Origin: Paenibacillus kribbensis
GTDB lineage: Bacteria > Bacillota > Bacilli > Paenibacillales > Paenibacillaceae
Assembly (NCBI RefSeq): GCF_002240415.1
Contig: NZ_CP020028.1
Span: 2,071,501-2,135,500 of the forward strand
DNA: 64,000 bases
Direction: 5' to 3'
The translations under genes were made by a program, and so were the position numbers. The notes beneath the pieces are model-generated. The model had not been told where the DNA came from and did not search any database. It saw nothing but the letters and a program-made list of their open reading frames with translations. Of this stretch, positions 8,238 to 14,887 are shown one piece after another. The first letter of the stretch is position 1, and each line of letters starts with the position of its first letter.

Positions 8238-10439
8238 ATGATGAAAAAACTGGTCATCGTCGGCAACGGTATGGCAGGTATCAAATGTGTAGAGGAAATA
8301 CTCGATCTCGAGCCGGATCAGTTTCAAATCACGATATTTGGTGCAGAACCCCGTCCCGGGTACAACCGAGTGCTCCTGTCCAAAATGCTGCAGGATGAAA
8401 GTTCATTCGAACATATCGTTACTCATAATTGGGCGTGGTATGAAGAGAACGGAGTAAGGCTGTACGCTGGCGAACGTGTCTGTGGCATTGATATTGCAGC
8501 CCGTACGGTGGAAACGGAATCAGGCATTAAAGAACCATACGACATGCTCATACTGGCAACTGGCTCGTTGCCCTTTATACCTTCCATTCCCGGAGCCCGG
8601 AAACAGGGAGTCATCGCTTTTCGAAATGTGGGTGATTGTGAAACCATGGCTGAGTATGCCAAAACGTACGAGAAGGCCACGGTCATTGGAGGGGGACTGC
8701 TGGGCTTAGAGGCCGCACAAGGTCTGCTGAATCTGGGGATGGAAGTCGAAGTTGTCCATAATGCACAGTATCTTATGAATCGTCAGCTTGACCGGGCAGC
8801 GGCTGTTCTTCTGCAAAGAGAACTGGAGCAGCAGGGGATGCGGTTTCATTTGGCAAAGAAAACAGTCAACATTATGGGGCGGAACAGGGCGCAGGGACTG
8901 ATGTTTTCGGACGGGAACAGGCTGGAGACGGATTTGGTTGTGTTGGCGGTTGGTATCCGGCCGAATATCGAATTAGCGCAGGGCAGCGGTCTGAAAGTCA
9001 ACCATGCTATTGTCGTGGATGATTATATGCGCACAAGTATTCCCGGTATTTATGCAGTCGGTGAATGCGCTGAGCATCGCGGGATTTCATATGGGCTGGT
9101 GGCGCCATTATATGAGCAGTGTAAAGTATTGGCAAAGGTCATTTGTGGCCGTGAAACGGCTCCCTATGAGGGGTCGGTTCCGTATGCGCAGCTCAAGGTT
9201 GCGGGGATCCAGGTGTTTTCCGCAGGAGACATACGTGAAGAGGGAAACGAGACGGCAGTAATGGAATATGACGGTATACGGGGGATTTACAAAAAAGTGA
9301 TGATGCGTAATAGCGCGGTCACTGGCGCCATTTTGTTTGGAGATACGGCGGAAAGTACCTCGCTGCTTGGAATGGTACGACGAGGTGCACCTGTTGCAGA
9401 GCTTGCTACACAAGATAAAGGTAAAGGTGTAAGCAGAGCGGAGGAAGAGGCCGCCAAGCTGTCGGATGAGGAGACGGTATGCGCATGCAACGGCGTGAGC
9501 AAGGGGACTATTTTACGAGCGATCACTATAGATAAGCTAAAAACCGTGGATGAGGTGAAGAGTCGGACCAAGGCATCTGCCTCCTGTGGGGGGTGCCGAC
9601 CGCTGGTGGCTGCACTGCTCAAAAATGGTTCGTCCCTATCGGGAATTTCAGGAGCTGTAGCTGCTCCGGCTGTCCAAGAAGCTGTTCCTGTGTGCGGATG
9701 TACGCACTACGATCATGATTCGCTCAAGACAGCCATGATGACCGCACAATGTCGGACTCCAGTGGAAGTTGTGTCCCGCCTTGGTTGGACCAGACAGCAG
9801 GGGTGTGGATTCTGCCGTCCGGCTGTACTTTATTATCTGGAATCCCTTGGGTTGCGGGACAGGTCTGCGTCAGGTCAATGGGTTGGAGATGTTGCGATCC
9901 AGGCCGCCGTACAGCACAGCGGAGAGTCAGCCTCTACGAGTCTGTGTTTTGTGAATTTTATGGATCTGAATGGCGAGAGTCAGTTGATTTCCGAGTCCAT
10001 TCAGATAGACGGTGAGGCTTTTGCAGAAGTAGCCTGGCTGAAAGAACGACTGTCAGCTGTCTGGGGGAGACGCGCATTGCCAGCACCGATTGCAGTTGCA
10101 GTTTGCCCGGGCCCGGAATATCCCGGAGGTGTGCTTGTCCACGACATTGGACTCTCCCGATCACCGGCAGGGTGGGAGGTCTATGCTGGTGGTCATGCGG
10201 AGCATCCGGTTCGCCAGGGACGGCTGATTGGTGTGGAGGAGAACACGGAAGAAGCGGTCTTGATGGCTGCGGCTTGCTTGCAAATGTATCGGTATAACGC
10301 ACGGTATGGGGAGAAAATGTGGGAATGGATTGAAAGGACTGACATTTTGGTATTGCGGGAGAACGTGCTCGACGCAGCTCTTCGAAGTGAATTGGCGGGC
10401 AGTTTGTGCGTCGACAAAGCTGAGAGGGTAACTGGTTAA
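8238..10439 (+). CDS. nasB: Assimilatory nitrate reductase electron-transfer subunit (NasB-type, NirB-related)
   Basis: A 733-residue NADH-dependent flavoprotein that passes electrons to NasC. N-terminal FAD/NADH Rossmann domains (VGNGMAGI near residue 10, VIGGGLLGLEAA near 155) are followed by two BFD-type [2Fe-2S] domains: CACNGVSKG with SASCGGCRPLV, then VCGCTH with GCGFCRPAVLYYLE. The last 180 residues align with the end of the siroheme domain of NirB encoded 6 kb away (AGWEVYAGGHAE against GWGIYVGGNGGI; LQMYRYNARYGEKMWEWIER against its LQYYREQANWGE) but the four siroheme/[4Fe-4S] cysteines are gone. Start chosen at ATG 8238; an upstream in-frame start at 8184 lies inside the terminator hairpin. 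A second ATG follows at 8241. It is 72 bases upstream of nasC in one operon. Confidence 0.9.
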   Translation: MMKKLVIVGNGMAGIKCVEEILDLEPDQFQITIFGAEPRPGYNRVLLSKMLQDESSFEHIVTHNWAWYEENGVRLYAGERVCGIDIAARTVETESGIKEPYDMLILATGSLPFIPSIPGARKQGVIAFRNVGDCETMAEYAKTYEKATVIGGGLLGLEAAQGLLNLGMEVEVVHNAQYLMNRQLDRAAAVLLQRELEQQGMRFHLAKKTVNIMGRNRAQGLMFSDGNRLETDLVVLAVGIRPNIELAQGSGLKVNHAIVVDDYMRTSIPGIYAVGECAEHRGISYGLVAPLYEQCKVLAKVICGRETAPYEGSVPYAQLKVAGIQVFSAGDIREEGNETAVMEYDGIRGIYKKVMMRNSAVTGAILFGDTAESTSLLGMVRRGAPVAELATQDKGKGVSRAEEEAAKLSDEETVCACNGVSKGTILRAITIDKLKTVDEVKSRTKASASCGGCRPLVAALLKNGSSLSGISGAVAAPAVQEAVPVCGCTHYDHDSLKTAMMTAQCRTPVEVVSRLGWTRQQGCGFCRPAVLYYLESLGLRDRSASGQWVGDVAIQAAVQHSGESASTSLCFVNFMDLNGESQLISESIQIDGEAFAEVAWLKERLSAVWGRRALPAPIAVAVCPGPEYPGGVLVHDIGLSRSPAGWEVYAGGHAEHPVRQGRLIGVEENTEEAVLMAAACLQMYRYNARYGEKMWEWIERTDILVLRENVLDAALRSELAGSLCVDKAERVTG

Positions 10440-10511
10440 GCAGGAATGGTGGCGATCCATTTGTACGCGTGCAGACAATAAAGTTGTGAAGAATGGAGAG
10501 GGGGAGACATA

Positions 10512-12635
10512 ATGATGGATACACAGTGCCCGTTTTGTAGCGTGCAATGCAAGATGACCGTTAGCACAGATATAGAGTCACTTGCTGGTGTCACCCGTAC
10601 AGTGTACAGGACGGAAGGGAAACCTAACGCAGCCTCGCAGGGCAGAATGTGCGTCAAGGGAATGAATGCATATCAGCATACAATCCATGCAGAAAGGCTG
10701 CTGCAGCCCCTTATGCGTAAAGCAGGCAAGCTTATGCCGGTTCCATGGGAGGAGGCGCTGGATGCTGTCGCCACAAGTCTCGCTTCAACGCTGTCCACAC
10801 AGGGTCCAGATGCAATCGGCATATACGGGGGTGGTTCGCTATCCAATGAAACGGCTTATTTACTTGGTAAATTTGCCAGAGTGGCTGTAGGTACGCGCTA
10901 TATCGATTACAACGGCCGCTTCTGTATGTCTGCCGCTGCATCTGCTGGCAGCAAGGTGTTTGGTATTGACCGTGGACTGACCTGCAGGCTGGCAGATATT
11001 CCGCTAGCACAGTGTATTGTGCTCGCAGGTACGAATATTGCTGAATGCCAGCCGACACTCATGCCTTATTTTCACCAGGCCAAGGAGAACGGAGCGTATA
11101 TCATCGTCATTGATCCTCGTGCCACTCCAACGGCGGCTGCTGCCGACCTGCATGTACAAATCAGACCGGGTACAGATGCGATGCTAGCCAACGCCATGCT
11201 AAAGGTCATCGTGGACGAGGGATTAGTGAATGAAGAGTTTGTCCGCAAGCGGACCCATGGGTATGAGCAACTGCTGACTCATTTGAACGGTGTAGATCTG
11301 AACGAATCAGCTGCGCTGTGCGGAATTGAGCCGGAGGTGATTCGACAGGCCGCGCGCGCTTTTGGTGGTGTAAAGACGGGGATTATTTTTACTGCCAGAG
11401 GGGTCGAGCAGCATACAGATGGACATATGGCAGTGCGTGCCTTTCTTAATCTGGTGCTGGCTACCGGCAAGATTGGCAGAGAAGGCTGTGGGTACGGGGC
11501 CATCACAGGTCAGGGTAACGGACAAGGGGGACGGGAACACGGCCAGAAGGCGGATCAGCTCCCCGGCTACAGATCGATTGAGAATGAAGCGGATCGGGCC
11601 TATGTGGCGTCTGTGTGGGGAGTTGAGCCGGACAGTTTGCCGGGAAAAGGAGTATCGGCCTATGAAATGATGGAGCTCATTCATCAGAGAAAAATCGAGA
11701 CGCTGTTCGTGATGGGCTCTAATCCTGTCGTATCCAATCCGAATGCCCGACTGGTGGAGGAAGGGCTGAAAAAACTCAAGCTGTTGGTTGTGGCGGATAT
11801 GTTCCTTACTGAAACGGCGCGGATGGCCGACATTGTTTTGCCTGTAACCTCTTATCTGGAGAATACCGGGACGATGACCAATCTGGAGGGGCGCGTTCTA
11901 TTGCGGGAAGCGGCGCGGCCTGCTCCGGGCGAGACTAGAGATGATTGGCGTATTTTATGTCAAATAGCTGCGGGGCTGGACAGGGGAAGCTACTTCTTGT
12001 ATAAGGATGCTGAGCATATTTTTGAAGAACTGCGACTTGCCAGTCGAGGCGGTTCTGCCGATTATTACGGAATCACTTATGACAGGCTGCGTCGTGAGGA
12101 AGGCGTATATTGGCCATGCCCGTCACCGGACGAAGCGGGTATGGATATGATGTTTCGGGAAAGCTTTGCCCTCTCTGATCAAAAGGCCGTTTTTACGGTG
12201 GTTGAAAGTTGTGGAGCTGGAGAGCAGACGTCTGAGGAATACCCGCTTATTCTGACAAACGGCCGCGTGCTTGCTCACTATTTGACAGGTGTACAAACGC
12301 GCAGGAGTCCGTCGCTAACCGCGCGTGAGATTGAGAACTTTGTGGAAATTCATCCACGTACAGCGCAGCGCTGGCATATCAGGGACGGGGAATGGGTAGA
12401 AATCACGTCACAGCGAGGAAGCTTCACCGTGCGCAGCCGGATCAAACCGAATATCCGCGAAGATACGCTCTTCGTACCTATGCATTGGGGCGGGGTGCAA
12501 AATGTAAACCAGGCGACCCGAGCAGAACTTGATCCGTTCTGCCGAATGCCGGGCTTCAAAACGGCTGCTGTACACATCCGTCCCCTCCACCTGTCTGTAG
12601 TCGCGATCAGTGCAGATCGTGGTGAATGGCTTTAG
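10512..12635 (+). CDS. nasC: Assimilatory nitrate reductase catalytic subunit (molybdopterin)
   Basis: A 707-residue cytoplasmic Mo-bis-MGD enzyme that reduces nitrate to nitrite. The N-terminal [4Fe-4S] site is CPFCSVQC followed by GRMCVKG. Molybdopterin-binding stretches include YNGRFCMSAAASAG, VMGSNPVVSNPNA and GQGNGQGGREHGQKADQLPG. The C-terminal dinucleotide-binding domain ends with HWGGVQNVNQAT. There is no twin-arginine signal, which fits an assimilatory cytoplasmic enzyme. The start is ATG 10512 after GAGAGGGGGAGA; ATG 10515 is equally possible. It follows nasB as the last gene of the operon and ends at a shared terminator. Confidence 0.95.
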   Translation: MMDTQCPFCSVQCKMTVSTDIESLAGVTRTVYRTEGKPNAASQGRMCVKGMNAYQHTIHAERLLQPLMRKAGKLMPVPWEEALDAVATSLASTLSTQGPDAIGIYGGGSLSNETAYLLGKFARVAVGTRYIDYNGRFCMSAAASAGSKVFGIDRGLTCRLADIPLAQCIVLAGTNIAECQPTLMPYFHQAKENGAYIIVIDPRATPTAAAADLHVQIRPGTDAMLANAMLKVIVDEGLVNEEFVRKRTHGYEQLLTHLNGVDLNESAALCGIEPEVIRQAARAFGGVKTGIIFTARGVEQHTDGHMAVRAFLNLVLATGKIGREGCGYGAITGQGNGQGGREHGQKADQLPGYRSIENEADRAYVASVWGVEPDSLPGKGVSAYEMMELIHQRKIETLFVMGSNPVVSNPNARLVEEGLKKLKLLVVADMFLTETARMADIVLPVTSYLENTGTMTNLEGRVLLREAARPAPGETRDDWRILCQIAAGLDRGSYFLYKDAEHIFEELRLASRGGSADYYGITYDRLRREEGVYWPCPSPDEAGMDMMFRESFALSDQKAVFTVVESCGAGEQTSEEYPLILTNGRVLAHYLTGVQTRRSPSLTAREIENFVEIHPRTAQRWHIRDGEWVEITSQRGSFTVRSRIKPNIREDTLFVPMHWGGVQNVNQATRAELDPFCRMPGFKTAAVHIRPLHLSVVAISADRGEWL

Positions 12636-12657
12636 TTCTACGGCATTTCTTGTATGC

Positions 12658-12692
12658 AAATGGCCAGCCCCTGAGTCAGGAGCTGGCCATTT
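12658..12692. terminator. Bidirectional terminator between nasC and trpD2
   Basis: AATGGCCAGC with CCTGA pairs with TCAGG and GCTGGCCATT. It lies between convergent genes; the T run is short on both sides. Confidence 0.75.
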
Positions 12693-12744
12693 GACCTGTT
12701 CAATTCATGTTCTACAATTGCTAGATTGCGTAATGCTCGTACGA

Positions 12745-13815
12745 TCAATGCAGTCGGGGTTCGGATAAGATGGCTCCTGTTTTCATTTCGTTTGTAAGCA
12801 TAGCTTCACGCCAGCGACAATACAGATCCCAGGCAACCCCGTTTTCCAGCAATGGTTTGCAGGTGTACAAGCCTTCCTCTATAGAGTTGACTCGGCCTGC
12901 AACGAATAGTCGGACTGCGCCGTTGAGCAGTACTTGATTCGAAAAGGCTAGAGGAGCTGTGCTTTGCAATACCTCCTCCGTTATACGTAGCTGTTCAGCA
13001 GGGGTCCAGTTAAGCTCGGGTACCACCGAATCTAACCCGTACATTTCCGGGTCGATAACCTGCAGCGATACCTCTCCGTTAGCAAGCAGGTAGGTTCGGG
13101 TTGGTCGGTCAATGAACAGATCCTCCGATCCTTCGCAACCCTGGACGATCAGAGCCCTGCGGTAATTCAGCTGCTGCATCAGCTGCGCCATCTTGTCGAA
13201 CACCGTATTGTGGAAAACGCCAAATACGATATACGGAGAAGCACCGTAATCAACCAGTTTCTCTGCTGTGTTCAGCACAGTGCGGAGCCCTAGCTCTTCG
13301 CGGATGGTACGCAGCTCTCTCAGAGGTGAGCACCATTGTTCAGAGGCTGCGAACAGTACATCTGTCAGCTTTGCCGCGTGAGTGGCGGCTTCGTGTGTCA
13401 TGGTTTCAGACGCTACTCCCATTTCCTGCAGCAAAAGGGGGAGTGTAATGCCCCATTTGGGAGGAAGGGGCGCGCTTCCGTGCATCGTCACCGGGACCCC
13501 GTGCGCGGCAACTAGAAAAGCGGTGGCGAAGGTAGCGATAAATGAGGATTTTCTGCCATCGTAGGGACCTGCGAAATCTATGCCTTCCTGCATCGGGAAG
13601 CGATGGGCGTATTTACGACAGACGTTAACGAATGCTTCCAACTCGGCGATGCTCTCCATTTTGATGCGTTCTGCGGCAAAGAAGGCTCCGATTTGTGCAG
13701 GCGTTGCCGAGCGGGTCATAATAAGCTCGGCAGCGGCTTCGGCTTCGGCGTAATTCAAATCCCGGGCGCCTCTTTTGCCGCGTCCCACTTCTTTTAATAT
13801 TTCCATCATGTTCAT
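12745..13815 (-). CDS. Anthranilate phosphoribosyltransferase-like protein (TrpD2/YbiB family)
   Basis: A 356-residue protein with the glycosyltransferase family 3 fold of TrpD: an N-terminal helical domain (AEAEAAAELIMTRSATPAQIGAFFAAERIK) followed by the alpha/beta domain with FAGPYDGRKSSF and VPVTMHGSAPLPPKWG. The TrpD glycine loop that binds phosphoribosyl pyrophosphate is altered, as in the TrpD2/YbiB group. Members of that group are reported to bind nucleic acid rather than make tryptophan. No trp genes are near. It lies 19 bases downstream of the ANTAR gene and is co-directional with it, so the two are probably one operon inside the nitrate island. A regulatory or RNA-related role is inference from that position. 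Confidence 0.85.
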   Translation of the reverse strand: MNMMEILKEVGRGKRGARDLNYAEAEAAAELIMTRSATPAQIGAFFAAERIKMESIAELEAFVNVCRKYAHRFPMQEGIDFAGPYDGRKSSFIATFATAFLVAAHGVPVTMHGSAPLPPKWGITLPLLLQEMGVASETMTHEAATHAAKLTDVLFAASEQWCSPLRELRTIREELGLRTVLNTAEKLVDYGASPYIVFGVFHNTVFDKMAQLMQQLNYRRALIVQGCEGSEDLFIDRPTRTYLLANGEVSLQVIDPEMYGLDSVVPELNWTPAEQLRITEEVLQSTAPLAFSNQVLLNGAVRLFVAGRVNSIEEGLYTCKPLLENGVAWDLYCRWREAMLTNEMKTGAILSEPRLH

Positions 13816-13834
13816 ATGAACGCCCCTTTCAAAT

Positions 13835-14437
13835 CTATGCCTTTAGCATTTGCTGTGCTTTGACGATGGAGATGGCCACATCAACGATCCGTTTGCGCTC
13901 ATTCATTGCTTTTTTTCGCAGTAGATCGTATGCTTCCGCTTCTGGAATGCCGTTTACTTCACCAAGTATGCCTTTGGCCATGTCAATCCATTTGCGCTCT
14001 TCCAGCCGAGCGGTCAGTTGTTTGCGTTCACTGAGCCAGTGCTGACGTTCAAAAAAGCGTTTGGCGCTAAAGTGAAGAGCCCAATTCAGCTCATGTACTG
14101 CCATGGACGGGGTTAAAATGCCGTCGACGGGAACATTGGCTTCACAGAATTCCGTCGATGACAGAGCAGACTCCGCGCTGCACCACCAGAGCAGTGGAAT
14201 GGCTTTGGCTTGCTCCAGCTTGGTGGACCATGCGCTGATGGTGCCGACAGGTATATTCAGCACCGCCGCATCTGCACCATGAATCAGCTGCTTGATTTCA
14301 GATTCATCACGGCAGGGTAGTGTCAAATATCCGTTGGACTCCAAAAGCTGCTCAGGTCCTGCCTGACGTAAGGAAACGGCGTGAGCCTCTCCGGATACAT
14401 GCTCTGAATGTGGGTGAATTACCAACAAGGAACGCAA
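13835..14437 (-). CDS. ANTAR-domain antitermination regulator with degenerate receiver (NasT/NasR-like)
   Basis: About 200 residues. The C-terminal part (from LEERKWIDMAKGILGEV to DVAISIVKAQQML) is a typical ANTAR RNA-binding domain with the AKGIL core. The N-terminal part has receiver-like length and strand pattern, but the strand that should end in the phospho-acceptor aspartate reads AAVLNIPVG, so Asp is replaced by Asn. A TTG at 14437 is preferred as start because AAAGGAGGAGCCCGC precedes it at ideal distance; the ATG at 14461 would put that ribosome site inside the gene. It sits between nasBC and nirBD, and three leaders nearby carry ANTAR targets, so it very likely controls them. Confidence 0.9.
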   Translation of the reverse strand: MRSLLVIHPHSEHVSGEAHAVSLRQAGPEQLLESNGYLTLPCRDESEIKQLIHGADAAVLNIPVGTISAWSTKLEQAKAIPLLWWCSAESALSSTEFCEANVPVDGILTPSMAVHELNWALHFSAKRFFERQHWLSERKQLTARLEERKWIDMAKGILGEVNGIPEAEAYDLLRKKAMNERKRIVDVAISIVKAQQMLKA

Positions 14438-14688
14438 GCGGGCTCCTCCTTTCTGCGACATGAAGGATAGTTAGCAATGGGGATGCTGAGAAGTGTTCCT
14501 TGATAACAAACCTGACATGTGTTTTTGGTTTAACTACGTGTTTTTTGAACATTTTGAAAGAAAAACAGACTTTTAATCCATTTTGGCGTGTTTTCATCTG
14601 AAAATCAATCGAAATTTTATGAAAAGGTGATATTTTATACGTCATAAATATGTTACATAATGATAAAATACATTTTTTTAAGATAATA
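14438..14688. other. AT-rich divergent intergenic region between the ANTAR gene and nirB
   Basis: About 250 bases with poly-A/T tracts. The promoter of the ANTAR-trpD2 operon must lie here, but no good -35/-10 pair was found on the minus strand. A near-miss GlnR-like element (CGTCA-N8-TTACA, 14640-14657, one base too long) is present; I do not claim it as a site. Confidence 0.5.
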
Positions 14689-14728
14689 CGTAAGGAATAT
14701 TGACATCGAACTTGAATCATTATATATT
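14689..14728 (+). promoter_or_regulatory. nirB promoter with GlnR/TnrA-like box on the -35
   Basis: TTGACA (14700-14705), 17 bases, TATATT (14723-14728). The box CGTAA-GGAATAT-TGACA (14689-14705) matches TGTNA-N7-TNACA except for the first base. It shares ATATTGACAT with the other two nitrate promoters. Confidence 0.75.
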
Positions 14729-14759
14729 GGCTACAGTACTTTTAATTCCATACTCAGAT

Positions 14760-14852
14760 GGATACAACGGCGTATTCAATGAAACGGCAATGGAGCCTGT
14801 TTTCGCATATGGAGGGATGTTTTGAATCCCCTTGTGTGAAGCAGGCTTTTTA
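14760..14852 (+). promoter_or_regulatory. ANTAR-type antitermination leader of nirBD
   Basis: P1 (14760-14777): GGATAC/GTATTC stem closing hexaloop AACGGC. P2 (14786-14797): GGC/GCC closing AATGGA. The 3' arm of P2 starts the terminator stem AGCCTGTTTT/GAAGCAGGCT (14794-14847), followed by TTTT. The architecture is the same as at narK and nasB, with A1 and G4 in both loops. Confidence 0.82.
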
Positions 14853-14887
14853 TGTTTTGAGGATATGAATAGAAGGGGAGAGGTCTG

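Noticed and set aside
14640..14657. Extra GlnR-type box CGTCA-N8-TTACA upstream of nirB
   Set aside because: The spacer is one base too long and one half-site base is wrong.
14777..14795. Alternative second hairpin in the nirB leader with loop AAACGG
   Set aside because: It needs mismatches and a bulge, puts C at loop position 4, and does not overlap the terminator; GGC-AATGGA-GCC does.
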